Counted from the first letter of the stretch, positions 47,063 to 60,621 are shown. The stretch is 64,000 bases of DNA from Toxotes chatareus (GCA_016801885.1 CM028896.1:17595501-17659500); one strand, 5' to 3'. Numbers and translations are program-made. The notes: generated by a model from the letters alone, not told the origin.

Positions 47063-49974
47063 TTAGGTGTTAGCTGGTATTGGCTTTGCTGGTATTGCTG
47101 AGCTGATCTCAGGTCTGGGCGAGGGAACGCACACTGATCCCATCCTGTTGAGGGAGGTGGCCTTCGTCATGCCCTCGCTGCCCACGGTGGAGAGAGGGAA
47201 GCTCTCGTAGCTTTCTGCTGCCCGGTTGCCGCACTGGCAGCGCTGCAGCGTCGACTTCAGCTCCCTCTGGAAGTTGCTGTTGAGGAAGCCGTACACCACG
47301 GGGTTAATGCAGGTGGAGGCCATCGCTGTCAGGTGGCAGGCGGAGAAGACGGCGTCGTGCTGGCAGTCGGGTAGAGCCTGGTGGTGCCAGTCAAACAGCG
47401 TGTTGAAGACATTCAGCGGCAGCCAGCACAGAGCGAAGGCTATGACGATGGCTAACAGCATGATGTTAATCCTCTGGGCTCCCTGAGTCCTCCTGCTGCG
47501 CTCCAACATGTCCCTGCACAGCACAGCATGATGCCTATTGTCACAATCCACTGTGAAATATCACACAAAACCTGAGGCAGAATTAGGACAATGTTATATA
47601 TAAACAGTGTCCAAAAAACTGTAACTTGACATACAAACACAAACAAGCTGTCATGCAATGGATGGCAAAAGCTTGTGATGTGAAGGAACTGGGCTTTAAG
47701 GAGAGTGAGGAAAGTAAAGCTGCGTGACCTGCGACGTCTCAGGCGCAGGAAGATCCTGAGGTAGCAGAGGAGAACCAGCAGAAGAGGCAGGCAGTACTGG
47801 AAGAGCAGCAGCGAGGTCGTGTAGGCAAGACGATGCTTATCGGACGGCCACAGCTCCATACAGATCAAATGGTCCCTTCAGGAAGAAAGACAAGGAGGGA
47901 TGTTTACAGGAAAAGACTGTAAATAAATAATTTATCTCCACACTGTGGCATTTGCTTTGGACAGACACTCCGTCACACAGGGGACGGAAAAAGCTTGTGA
48001 TGTGAAGGAAATGGGCTTTTATGAAAACAAGGAAAGTGAAGCTGTGTGACCTGCATTGTCTCAGGTGTAGCAGAGGAGAACCAGCCACCTCAGCCTGTCC
48101 TGCTGTCCCACGAGCTGCTGCAGGTCTAAAACAAGCGCCTCCTTTCAGTTTGTTAAACCAAGCATCACTTTTAAATCGAGAATCAATTCTGAATCGATTG
48201 ATAGTGGAGTCACAGTATGAAGCAGGGTGAGTGTCCTTCACACTCATGTATGTTTTTAAATTCATCAGTTTCGACTCTGTCGTGTCTGAAATGAAGCCGC
48301 GGGGAACATTTACATAATGAATACGTCTGAATAACAGAAAGCCATTACGCTAACAGACAGATGCAGCCATGTGTAAAACCAGCTACAGACGCAGTGTGAA
48401 AAGGATCCAATTAAAAGATGTTGTTCGGCAGCCGACTCTCAAAAGTTCCCACAGCATCCGAAGGCACCGCAGCATGACAGACGTCAGCTAACGTTTCCAA
48501 TCAGTGACGTGTGAAAATACCAGTGTGATCCTTGAATATTGTCAAAGCTGGAGGAGTGACGCAGAGGAAACTACTTGTTGTGCTTGGAAGCACCAGAGGG
48601 ATTAAGCTTCAACAGGCAGATAATGCTGTGAACATTTATTCAGCACATACACATGTTGTTTTTCTTATTGAGAATTAATTGTTATCTGGTTTGAGGAATA
48701 TTGACTTGTTTTATCAGTTTCTGCCTTTAAGAGCATCTTAATGCAAATTCTGAATGAAGCTGTGCTGATATTTTCCCAAACTCGTCCTGAACCTGAGTGC
48801 AAATGTAAATACACATGTTTATGGGTGTAGCCGACATAGTTCTGTAGTTTTGGTGAACAGAGGCATTGGCCTGACGGGGCCCTTCACATCAGGACTCCCT
48901 CTTTTTTTATCTATGACTTTATTTCCATTAGATGGGAGAGCACAGACGTAGACACCAGACAAAGGAGTAGAGAGGGTTGTGACAGGCCGTGGACGTTTAT
49001 GGTTCTGTGGTAGAACACCTGTACACCAAATATTCAGTCTCACCTGAAGGGGTTGGCAGGCAGGCTGATGTTCTGAAAGGGGTCGTTAGTGAGGATGTTG
49101 AAGGAGAGGAAGGGCAGAGAGATGAAGCAGGCGACCAGCCATGTCAGCCCCACGGCCAGGTATGAGTGGCCGGCAGCAGGGGACCATCCGGTGGGATGGA
49201 GGATCAGCTGGTGACGCTCCAGAGCAATCAGCACCAGGGAGAAGATAGAAACTGTCACTGACATGCACTGAACAAAGGGGGTCACCTGGACAGGTAACAA
49301 GACAAACACACTTTTACTGGATTTGAACGTTTTACCTCATTTTCAAAGATCAGTTATAATCTATTAATGAGAACTTTTGGGTTGCCAGGTTGTTGAGAAT
49401 CCTCCTCCAGCACAACACAGTGCTAACACTCTGAATGGATTTTGGTCCAGACGTCCTGCAGCTCTTCTCAGGAAAGTACGAACAGTCGAACAGATGGTGA
49501 TCGCTCCCTGATGATGAGTTAGAGATGAAAAGCTAACATGTCTGCTGGAGGAGGATTTCCCACAACCTGGCAACCCAAAGGTTGTTCTTCTTAATGTGTT
49601 GTTGCTGATCTAACAGCATTAGTAAATGGTGTGTGTGTGTGTGTGTGTGTGTGGGGCACACTGACCTTACACAGGGCCTCTCCCAGCACCCAGCGGTCCA
49701 TCAGTGTGTATATGACAGTCACAGGCAGACACACCACACACATCAGGATGTCAGAGCAGGACAGGTTGGCGATCAGGATGTTGGTGACATTGCGTAACTC
49801 CTGTTGCCGGGCGATGATGAACACCAGGCCTGCGTTACCTAGCAACCCGATTGCTATGACAGCGCTGTACGCCACAATCAAGAAAGTCGCCCCGCCTACT
49901 GAGGGCGGGCACTGAGGGGTGTCTGCCCAATCAGAGGCCTCCCACGCACCAAGGAGGCTGCTGTGGTTGGACAT
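47063..49974 (-). CDS. Neuropeptide Y receptor of the Y1 subfamily (Y8/Y4 type)
   Basis: Class A GPCR for NPY/PYY peptides, expected to couple to Gi. Four minus-strand exons: 49666-49974 (ATG), 49044-49285, 47729-47875 and 47063-47513. They total 1149 bases, 382 residues, with GT/AG borders and matching phases. Seven hydrophobic helices are visible. Landmarks are NVTNILIANLSCSDILMC (TM2, Asp 2.50), CMSVTVSIFSLVLIALERHQ (TM3 to the ERH form of DRY), FALCWLPLNVFN (TM6) and NPVVYGFLN (NPxxY). A Cys pair in the tail (CQCG) is suited to palmitoylation, and PLSTV follows. The sequence is of the Y1/Y4/Y8 group; I favour Y8 from the fgfr1/kctd9 neighbourhood, with Y4 as the alternative. The N-terminus has one NHS glycosylation site. 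Three introns in the coding region are notable. Confidence 0.9.
47660..48085. repeat. Partial duplication of a receptor exon-intron border
   Basis: Sequence spanning the 3' end of NPY-receptor exon 3 and the adjoining intron (about 47667-47779) recurs, diverged, at about 47989-48085 in the preceding intron. Both start AAAAGCTTGTGATGTGAAGG and end GTAGCAGAGGAGAACCAGC. The second copy lacks about 16 bases of the exon part and cannot encode the receptor segment. Confidence 0.85.
48086..49043. other. NPY-receptor intron 2, remainder
   Basis: Ordinary AT-rich intron sequence. Nothing recognised beyond the duplicated segment at its far end. Confidence 0.5.
49376..49579. mobile_element. MITE with long terminal inverted repeats
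   Basis: TTTGGGTTGCCAGGTTGT... followed by AATCCTCCTCCAGCA at the left end has a near-perfect inverted copy at the right end (TGCTGGAGGAGGATTTCC...CAACCTGGCAACCCAAA). Each arm is about 38 bases, the element about 204 bases, and it lies in intron 1 of the NPY receptor. No transposase is encoded. Confidence 0.8.
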
Positions 49975-51630
49975 GGCAAGGAGAGGACAGGGAGAGGACA
50001 GGCAGGGGAGCGGGTGACGTGAAGGGGGAAGGTGTGTGAGGGGTCAGGGTTCAGCGGGACCAGAGCCCAGAGGCTGCTGTTGAACTTTTTTAGTGTGGAG
50101 AGATGCCATCAAGAGGGAAAGCAGACTGCAGGAGACGTACAGTGTTCAGCCCTCTGCTGTGGGGAGTGTGAGTGAGGAGCGCAGTGATTCAAATATAGAT
50201 GCTGTCCTCTTTTTCCTTCACTGTCAGTTTCCCGGTTTGCATCAGTGTTTCCCTGCAGAAGATAGAAAACGTAACAATAGAAACAGAAATAATAGAAGAG
50301 GTGAAAGCTTCTCAGTGGATGAGTGAGACAGTCGGAGGTGAGGAGGACGGAAGAAACGAGGTGGAGCTGTGCAGCACCATGAGTGACTGGCTGAACAGTG
50401 AAGTGAAACCAAAGTGAAGGTGTATCAACATCCCCTGTTATTTCTGTCACACTCCTGTATGACAGAAATAACAGGATGCATGTCGTGTGTGTCTTCTCTG
50501 CAGAAACCCACCCCACTCATTAACACACCCATCACTGGTTTAAAGCTGCTTTATCCAGTTCACCAGGAACAGACTCTGTGCTGAGGTTAAGTCAAAGCGA
50601 CGTCATCGACTGTGTGTCTGCTGAAATCATCTCTGTGGCTGTTTTTCAGAAGAAAACCTGGAACCACGCCTGAGACACTGCTTACTTCAAACTCACTGAA
50701 CATCCACAGGGTGGTGGACAGACAGCAGACAGAGGAGCTCCGAGGCTGAGGGCAGAAAAATACCCCCACACTTCTCTGAGGCTCGTATAGAGCGCTGAAG
50801 TGAAGCAGAACGTCTGTGCTTTCTCTCTCAGCAGCGTCGCGTGGCTCAGCTCACGTTCAGAGGACGGTAGTTTGAAAAAAACAGTCCAGTATCGTTGTGT
50901 TTTTTTAACAGTCTGTACCAAACACCATTTCCCATAAGCCCTAGATGTCTGCAGGTTAACTGTCATGACCAGAGAAGAGGTCAGTTGAGTGTCTGTGGGT
51001 AGTTCATGTGTCTGTGATGACAGTGGGACAGTTCAGCATCTGTGGTCAGTTCAGTTCAGACTAACGATAACGTATCTGTGCTGCTGAGCTGGTAGTTTTT
51101 CATGGAAGCTGTAGTTTTTTTCCTCTGGTCATAGAGTTAAAATCACGAGGATCTGAGCTTCTCTGCCCGACTGCACGTGTAGTTTGGTCCAGTATTCACT
51201 CCTCTTTTCGCTCTGTCGACTAAATAATCAGCCTGGTTCTGGTGCTAATTGTCTGCCGGTCACTCAGGGCGGGAAGCTGCACGGGGTTTATCAGACGTTT
51301 TATTAAACTGAGAAACTGCTGCTGGAAACAACAACAACTTTATATTCTGTTATATGTAAAACCAAAACAATAAGCTAACGTGAAAATGTTGTTGAGAGTT
51401 TTTCTTTGACGGTTTGTTGGCCTTAGAGTTCTTTTCTTCTTTTGTATCTTATATGTAACTTGATTCATTTCCAATATAAAAAAAACAATATTGATTAGTG
51501 AAATTCTAAGTAAATAACTTTATTTATATCATTTAGCTAACGTCAGTAGGAACAGATAATATTTAGGTACATCCTGATGTGATTAAAGTCCCAGATGACT
51601 GAATTCTCACTAACTCCAGTTAATTCTCTG
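49975..51630. other. Upstream of the NPY receptor, no coding signal
   Basis: The first 100-150 bases are probably 5' UTR. No further exon is recognised. It contains the perfect hairpin at 50434-50475. Confidence 0.4.
50434..50475. repeat. Perfect 16-bp stem inverted repeat
   Basis: CCTGTTATTTCTGTCA at 50434-50449 pairs exactly with TGACAGAAATAACAGG at 50460-50475 around a 10-base loop. Confidence 0.9.
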
Positions 51631-54600
51631 TATGTATAAAACCACACACACACACACACACAGTATACAATCGTGCAAATATCCAAAACATCACGTTTCT
51701 CATTCACAAGCGATGGTCCCATCGGTGCGTGTTAATCAGAAGCACATGCAGAACGTCCCTCTCTCCTTAACTTTCCTCTCCAGCTCTGATCTGCGACATG
51801 TTTCCTCCCTGAGGCAAAGTGACTTTCAGCTCTGGGTGAACTGGTTAATTGAGATAGTGCTTATTAACAGCCAGCCTCTCCCATACATCACAGTGGCTGG
51901 CACAATGCACAGCCACTGATTACAACGTTCATCAGACCCTCACTCCCATCAGCATATCCATACATGCACATGGATACGGTCGGTTGACAGCTGCCAGCCT
52001 CGCTCTCTGCAGAGCTCTGTGTCTCTCTCCCTCTGACAGCCTTTGTGGGGCCCTGAGGGACGGGGCTGCCAAAGAATGAGACACGCTCACAGGTGTTACT
52101 GCACATCCACACTGACTCACTGGCACCATCCACCCGCTTGTGATAACACTCATCAAAAAGCTCACTGTCTCCTTCCCTGTCTCTCTTTAACAAGCATGCA
52201 CACAAATCCACGCCTGTTTAAAATGTTATGTTGTAATATTTCCATATTACATGACTGTATGATATATGAAGGTGGCAGTAGGATGCAGGTGTGTTAGAAT
52301 TCATTCTATAGAATATGGAGGAATGTGACTTTTCTATTATGAGCTTATAACGTTTGTGATGATTTTGTGTTGGTTTCATATTCTTACTCGTTCTCGTGTC
52401 GCTGTATGTTCAGGTACTTGGTGGTACGTGTTCACGTGTTCTTCCCAGGATGTGGTTATTTCCATAGATCTGATAGAAGAGAGGCTGAGTGATACTGGCT
52501 CATGCTGATACTCATCCACCACAGCGTTTATATGTTAATGAGCTGAACTGTGCAGTGCTAAATCACTCCAACAGGCGCCGCCTGAAAACAAACCTGTAAC
52601 ACCTGATGATGACAGTCAGTAGTATGGAGTGGGCGGAGTTAGGTAACCAGTCTGTCCTAAACTCTGACGATGGTGTTTTGACTGGGAAGCTACAAACAAA
52701 CACACGAGCACTGATCACACACATTAATTCAAAACAGCTCTCAAGGACATTCAAGCACATTTTGTTTTGCAGCAAAGCCAGAATATATTAATTTGCTTTC
52801 CTGCATGAGTGTCATACAAAACTCTGAATTATACAATGGCGACGTCATGTAAGAGAATAAATTGTCCGGCCACTGCACCGTATTTCTTCAGATTCCATGA
52901 TGAATTTGTTTTCCATGAGGTTGTGTAGAGATGTAGAACACGACATGAATTTGTGTAGATGAGGAGGAGGGCAGGAGGAACCTGAGGCCCTGCCACGTTA
53001 CCTCCTGACGACGACAGTGTCCTTTTGTATTTATTTATTTTTATTTTTCTGAGCTGACAGCCTCACCTGACCCCACACAGCTGCCTTTGTGTTGAGATGT
53101 CTGATTTTATTCCCCATGTATCACAGTGTTTGAGGCACCATGCACCTAAAAGCTTCTTCGTCTGATCTTTCTAGAGATTCTAAGATTGTAGTTTATCTCA
53201 TTTATTCCTAAATCTATAATCTACAGTACATCACACACACCTCCCACATCAACTAAACTGTCCCACAATCCTAACAACAAAGCATAAACACACACATTTA
53301 CTGCCTCAGGAACTCGTCTGAGTTGTTTGTGGCTGCGTGAACATAACGAACGTGTTGGTTTGGCTTCAGGATTCATCCTCTGGGGATAATTATCCTCTGT
53401 TCTTTTCACTGGAATCCTCTCAGTGGTTTTCTGGAAGCCTCGTCATGTTCAGGTTGAATCTGTGTGAGATTTTCTGCTGCAGGTTTTGTCTGGAGCCTTC
53501 GTGGACGCTGAGAGCGTCTGTTATCGTGTTTAAATGCTGTCATCACCTCGCACATTTAGAGCCGCTGAAGAGACCAAAACGACGGCGCTGTAATAGTGTT
53601 TTCTGGTTAGTGCGAGTGCTCTGGCTGCAGAGATATAAATAACTTGAGTATTTTCTGAATGTGAAACTGGGACAGCCAGATAGTAGTGCTATTTAATCCG
53701 TTTTTGGATTAAACAACATCATGGTTTACTTTATGTTCAAACAGTGAAGACAGAGGCGTCACAGAGGCGACACTCAGGTTATACTTGGATCTTCTGAATG
53801 AAGCTTTGGCAGATACCTCATGATTTCTACAGTCAGATGGCTCCAGCTGATCTTTTAGGCTTATTGCTGATTTTAGTTTTGACAGTATTCAGACAGTATA
53901 TTGTCTGTGGACCCATGAATTGCAGTATGGCATCTTCTATCTCTGCCACATTGCAGGAGAAGGACTGCTGAAATGACCGACCGGTCAGCACGGGTGAAAT
54001 GATCCTTGAGGTTTAATGTCTGTTAGGATTTAAAGTGTCTCAGCAGCTCGTGGGAGAATAACTTCACACAATGAATGTAGAGCTGGGAGGGGTGAGAGAG
54101 CGGCTCCAGCAAAAAATAGAAGGAGAGGACAAAGTCAAGGACAAAACGGCACAAACAGGAAAATCTCTGTTTGTGTGCCTGTCGCATCGATGCAGATGGC
54201 ATATTCACACGTCTTCCCCTGATTGAATTTGACTGTCACTTTCCATCACACTGGACAGACTGAATGTTCCTGAAACACAGAACGAGGACAGAGCTGCACC
54301 TTTTCATGAATTATTGAGCCACATTTTGATACATATTCTGTCCAGATTTGCTAAAGTTGTTAAGCCTTATTAAACTTTCAAAAACTCAGTCCTGAATTAC
54401 ATCTTTTTAAACATCAATGACAATTTGCATAGATTAAAATACTAATTTCATTGTCCTTTAACATCTCCATCAGTCACTAGTGACAGAAATCTGGATGCTG
54501 CTCAAAAACCGTGGGAGTATACACAACCTAATTCCTTCAACAGACAGTACAGCAATGATACTGCACACACGCACACACAAACAAACACACATTATCTCTT

Positions 54601-56919
54601 TCTCCTTTTTTCTGTCTTATGCAATCCCACACAGCAGAAGAAAGGCTGCCAGAGATCAAACAAGATACTCGTCAACAGCCTCATCCACTCTGGTTACAAC
54701 AATCCCCACCTCCTCTGATGCTACTTCAAAGTTTCCCAGTCACAGTCTTATCTAAATAAGGTCTGCCGGCAGCCTGATCTGGTTTTAAAATTAGTCTGTG
54801 ATGTTGATTCTTCACAAAGATGCGTTTTCATGGAGCTGGTCTCGATCTCACCACTGATAAATTTCACATCCACTCTGAGAGCTGTGTTCAGACATGACAA
54901 AATAATAAACTGAAGCCTCTCAATCCAATTGCTTTGATGCTTTCATCATAAAACCGTTTAGTCTGACAAGTCTGGAAATGAGCAAAAAAAAAATAATGCT
55001 GCTTTAATACTCATTCGTGTAATTATTGTTTTGTTTTGGGTGAAAGAGGATTGTAAGGGTGATTGTTACATTGCTAAAGGCAGCTGCAAGGTGCTAATCT
55101 GTGCTCAGTTCCACCAACAGCTGAGAGATAAACATAATTAGCATGCAAATGAATCTGGAAGTGCACATGGATTTTTTTTTTTTTTTTTAAAGGGGGAAGC
55201 CGAATCTCTCAGATCGTGTGTTTGCATCACTCTGAAAATGCATCTTTCATGTTGGACCTTGTGTTGATTTCTGTAAAGTTTCAGAAATCAGATCACTTTC
55301 AAACTGTCATCTCACCGTTTCATTTCGTTTTAGTTGCCATGGCGCCATGATAAATGAGGGCTGCTCTCCTCCTCATCCTTAAGGCGTGAGCCCCAGAAAC
55401 CTTCCACAGATCATCCAGAGCCCAACAAGGAGAGTGTGCTAAGGCCAGTGGCTCTGACATGGGGGGGGCATCTCAGCCATTCATCCAGCAGATGGCAGGT
55501 CTGTCTCAGACTAACGTCAGGCAGCCTCTGGCCTGTCCTGCTGGGGGACTAGCAGCCTCTTAGGTGCCCTTTGCTCCCTGATACAGTCCTATTCTAACAT
55601 TAGTGTGTAAGAACTGACCAACTGTCAAATTCAATTACCAGAAAGGTCGAGTGTCCACCCCCGTTGTAAGACACAAGGCACAACACCCAGTCTGCCCAGT
55701 CAGACAGACTGGAAATATGTACTGGTTGACGTAGAGGAGTAGTAGAGAACGAGCCAGGAGAGGTGGAGGAAGGTGACGGAGAGCAGCTGAGGACAGAGCT
55801 ACTGCTTTTGTCGCCTCTGGAGGCACAAAGTGGTATCACAGGACAGGAAGGGGCCGGGGCTAGCTGGTTAGCATGCTAACCTTAGTAGATAGCCTATGTC
55901 TGTAACACAACATACAGACGTGTTTGACATAACGTCAAAACTGTTATTTCTTCACATTCTGTTGACAATCTCAGTTCATTTTTGAAGGGTTTAAACTAGA
56001 ATATTCACATTTTGCCCCTTTAACTATATCAGACCATATAAAGGAAGACAAACGGGGGGTGTTAGGGTGGACAGGAGTATAAAATAATCCTCCTTAAGAC
56101 TTTGATATTGTCTGTGGCCCCCGTCTCCACAGTTAATTCACAGGATATTAAGTCAGAGCCTTAGGTAAATAACAAAGTGTTTGAATAAATGTGAAAGACA
56201 GACACAGGGAAACAGTTATAAACACACATACACACACAGATCTGATGTAACTGTAGTCGTTCCATATTTATAACTCAAATGTTTATTGATGAGCGATCTA
56301 CCTAACAGGCCCAGAAGACCAGAGGGAGACAGGCTGAGAAAGGATGTGAGGCTACATTTATTTATTCTGTTGTACAAACACTACGCAGCAGAATGTTAAG
56401 ACTCGGTCTGATGCTCGGCTGCAGCACTTTTGGCTGCACCATTCACTCGTACATGCATCCTTCCCCTCCTTATAAATAGAGTGGAAATGAGTAGATGAAT
56501 AAGTAGAACAATCCTCCCACACTCTGCCAATTATTAAAGAGAAGCGTGACGAGCCTTTCACAAAGGCATGTGACAGCTACTGTATCTCTCACTCACTGAT
56601 CAATCTGCGAACGGAATATATTCTACAAGACCTGAGTCGCTTTTTCATTTCACGTGTGATCGCAGCCAGAAAACCTGCTGCTGGATCATTTTCAGTTTAG
56701 CTTTACACATCCATTTTCTCAGTAACCCCAGGATTTACGTGCATACGACCCTGGAGTTCACATCCCATCACAGACGGATGTTTTCCTAATCTGCTTCAGT
56801 TACCTAACCTTGGCCACACTCTAGTTTATTTGCCACAAACACAAACCTTTTCTAACCTTAACCATACCATCGCTGCCACACGGGTGAATAAGACTAGCTA
56901 GCAGCTCTGTGAGGCACAG
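51631..56919. other. Intergenic spacer
   Basis: A CA run near 51643 and a T17-type tract near 55172. Frames are short and unrelated to known families. No gene seen. Confidence 0.4.
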
Positions 56920-57180
56920 CAGTACTTTGAGCTAAATGCTAATATCAGCATGCTAACATGCTCACAATAACAATACTAACATGGTAACATTTAGCATGTG
57001 AGCATGCTAATATTTGCTAATTAGCACTAAAATCTAAGCACATCCGAGGCTGAGGGAAATGTAATTACTTTAGCAGGTACTGGACAAATGAAAATGTTGA
57101 CTTGTTATTACTGTTCATTCTGAGGGGAACATGAACATGAATCTATCCAATAGTTGTTGAGACGTTCAACAAAAAATACA
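56920..57180. repeat. Common teleost dispersed repeat (GCTAAATGCTAA...GCATGCTAACATGCT type)
   Basis: AGCTAAATGCTAATATCAGC, ATGCTAACATGCTCACAATA and TTTGCTAATTAGCACTAA are hallmarks of a repeat I recognise as very frequent in percomorph fish. It continues through GAGGCTGAGGGAAATGTAAT and GCAGGTACTGGACAAA to GACGTTCAAC. Its GGTGGCGCTAGA tail type occurs separately near 14940. Confidence 0.7.
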
Positions 57181-60119
57181 GTTTTTCAGTTTGGACCAAA
57201 GTGGCATCGTTGTGCCATCTAGCTAACACGGCTAAAAACGTTGGTAGTGCTGTGGTTTTTGTGGTGAGGTGTTCAGCAACCACTGTGCAGACGGAGGAGG
57301 GAAAGCCCTGGACAGATGCTCAGTCAGCTGCAGAGCTCAGACACAGGCCGACAGACACATTTACATTAAACCTTGAAGGGGAGTTTAGACGTCCCGGTTC
57401 ACCCGCCCTGCGCCCGCGCATGTGTTTAGCGTGTCAGAGGAAACCAGACCAGTCCCAATGACAAGGGGAGACCAGGAAAACCCGACCAGAGGAAGGGCCA
57501 GAGCGGGCACCAGACACTGAGCAGGACTGAGACATCTCAGCAGCGAGCTGATCATAGTTTACAACAGATGACGTGCTTGTTTTCTGTCGAACCAATGAGT
57601 GACGAGACGCGGGCCACTGACCAACGATAACTACAGTCCAACAGACAGAGACAAGCCGAGTCAGACTGAGCAGAAATTAATGTTAGCTGACAGATCAGAT
57701 TCATCACCTCCTCTGTTTGCACAGAGCTTTCACCGCTGTTCAAGGCTGGTATAAATCTCTCGCTGTGGTCACGGGTGTGTGTATATTTTATGATAATGTG
57801 TGTATAACAGATTTTTTTCTTTATAGCAGAACGTGTTGATTAGTGCCTGAAGGTCAGAGTTACTTTGCTGATGCAGTTTTTAGGTTTTTTTTCCTCCTCG
57901 TTTGATTCAATCTCAAGATTCTGAAAAGGCTTTTAACTGAATGTGCAGAATTCATAGGTCTGATGCAAATATTCATGTTCCTCACTCAAGCACAGAGACT
58001 ATTTTGTCATGTCCTTCCCTTTAGGCTTAATTAAATGCATAACCTCCCACTTGTCAGTCACCCAATGTGATGCTATTTTGGTTGTTGACCATCACTGATG
58101 GACGGTCAGTGATGCAAAACAAGCGCTTTACAGCTTCCTTCTTTCTGAATCACTGATGTGTTTCCCTTTACAGTTACACATAAGGACCCATCTGGTTACA
58201 GTTACAGCAAAAATGCAGAATATTTGATGGTTCCAGGTTCGTCGGCACGAACGTCAGGATTTGTAGTAAATTTATTCACTTTTGGTTTTTGAGTGTTCGT
58301 CATTTGATGACATCAGCTTGGACTATGAGAGACTGTGATGAGCATTTTTCATTTTTTCTGATGTTTTATGGATCAAACAATAATCAATAATGAAAATAAT
58401 CACTAGTTGCAGCCTTCGAGAACTGATGAGGATGCGGGCATGATTCGGGCACCCACAGCCAGGGTCCTGTCCTCAGTGATTTTTTGGACGGGGGTTTTTA
58501 AAACCCATTCAAATGTTTGAGGTGCAGTTATTGGTCCTGACCCTCTGACAGATCTATTCAGCCTGGTCTCCGAGGACTTAAAGATCAACACTAATCAAGC
58601 TGCAGTTGTGTCCTCCTTTATACTCCTCGCTCAATTATTGATTCTTCTAAAGTGGAGACAGATGCAGCACCGTCTCATAGACGCTGTCTGGGTGGAGGAT
58701 GTGACAGCACACCTCAGACTCCCACAGCCACAGCAGATTCATCCAGAATCAGGGAAAGGCCCTGTTACAGTGGCCCTTTGTTTCGTTTCTCCTCAGAGCA
58801 CCTTTAAGAGCCTAATGCTGCACAAATCAATACGTTATTATTAACAATAGATCAGATGACTGTGTGTGATGTCAAAGGATGTGATGTCAGAGATTTTTCA
58901 CCAACTCTGCAGCCTTTTATCTGTCGTGGTTCAGTGACAGCTGATTGGTTTGTTGTCTATGTTTCGATTTTATTACTGCACTAACTGCACTATAACTGTA
59001 TTTCTGGTCTATTAATTACTTTGTCTATTCGTATTTCATTTTCATTACAGTACATTCACTTCCTTACAGTCATGACAGAAATAAAGAAGGAATAGTTTGA
59101 TGTGAAGTTAGTGGTCTGTGAAGGCAGAATATTTTACATTACAGGTGATGTTTCCCTACGGAGATTCATAATGTTTTCCTCACTCTGATTCTGATTCTGA
59201 TGTTACGCTGTCAGGTGTTTTAACACAGGATGCTCACCTGGAGCATCCTCGAGCAGAAAGGAAGCAGACAGTTTTAATTTGTCCACTACTTTGGTTTTAT
59301 GACCCAGGAAAGACCAACAGTGTGTGAACAATGAGGATGAACGGACATCAGATTACAGTATGATGACACGCGCCATCCTTGATCTGGATTACACTGTTCG
59401 ATACTAGATCTCATTTACTGATTCAAGCAGCTGCTGGAAGTCTGAAGTCGTGACGTGGGCTAATAGAGCTGAGAACGTGGCTTTTGTTAGCTGCTTCATA
59501 CTTATTTATTTACTGTGTTTAAAGAACCAGAGCTCTGAAGCCAAAATCTGTGAATGTAAATATGACAAATACCAAAATCTATTTTTCAGTCTTGACACAT
59601 CAGATCTCATGTGAAGAGTCAGATCAGCGGTGAATGTGTCCTACTGACATGTCCTGTTAACATGTCCCTTCATCACCAGGAACACACACACGCCTCCTGC
59701 TGTTTATATGATTTTGTTTGTTTCATGGTGTTTAATGACAGTAACAGTAATACAGAATAACACCAGCCTGAGAATTTCAGACTATGGTTTCGGTACGTAG
59801 CTAAAATTTGACTTTGTAAAGCTAAAATAGCCAGTGGCTATTGTTTTGGTATCACATCTGATATTTATGACGTCTGAGCAAACACTCACTGGTCGGTGTG
59901 TCACAATGAGTGAGATGCTCTAGTTGAGTTTTAATATAATTTCTATATTGGTGCTGTGAATTTTAATAAATGTCTTTATCCTCAGTATTATCCATAGTCC
60001 CAGTCCCTGACCACATTTACACGAGCCTCGTTACACAGACTCAGCCTCTGCCATCGAACACACGCAGACCTACAGACCACGTATAATCTCATAATCTCCA
60101 TCTACAACAGATCTGCTCA
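57181..60119. other. Intergenic spacer
   Basis: No gene recognised. About 58365-58430 (AACAATAATCAATAATGAAAATAATCACTAGTTGCAGCC) is another fragment of the AT-rich teleost repeat also seen at 31210 and 34485. Confidence 0.4.
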
Positions 60120-60480
60120 GTAAAACCTGCCATGTCTCAGTGGAGCCTTTGAGTTTCTTTCAGTTCACTGATTTGGTTTTTTAGAACAGAACTGGTTCAG
60201 TCACACCATGTTTTCATCAAACCGGCTATGATGGAGCCAGTGTTCACTACCTGCAGCAAACAGCAAGCAGACTCAGAGCAGCTGCTCAACATGGTGCAGC
60301 AGTTAGCAGCCAAAGAGCCACATGTTTCCCTCAGGAGCTGGTGGAGACCAAACACAGAGCCAAAAGACAGAGAACACTGGACTGAGAGTCACCAGGGGGA
60401 CTCGATGTCCATGTCATGTCCTATTAACAGTGACACTTTGTGTTTATCTGAGGAAAAATCTCTGAAGGACCAAACGTGAA
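60120..60480. repeat. Probable dispersed repeat
   Basis: GGAGCTGGTGGAGACCAAA and the following AGAGC-AAAAG...ATA/AACACTGGAC text are shared with 19847-19893. Flanking phrases (TGGAGCCTTTGAGTTTCTTTC) look like a longer copy here. The 83-codon frame inside is therefore unlikely to be a gene. Confidence 0.5.
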
Positions 60481-60621
60481 CTGAGCAAACTGTCGGCAAA
60501 GCAAAGAGCTGCTTCGTTACACAGCGCTCGTTCTGGGCTCTCTCCTTTCAGTGTGTCTTAACAAATCCAGGCTAACACAGTGTTATCAGGCAGCTTGTAC
60601 TTTGAACACAGTTTAAGGACT

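Noticed and set aside
49364..49573. 69-codon frame in NPY-receptor intron 1
   Set aside because: Lies wholly inside the MITE and reads across its terminal repeats.
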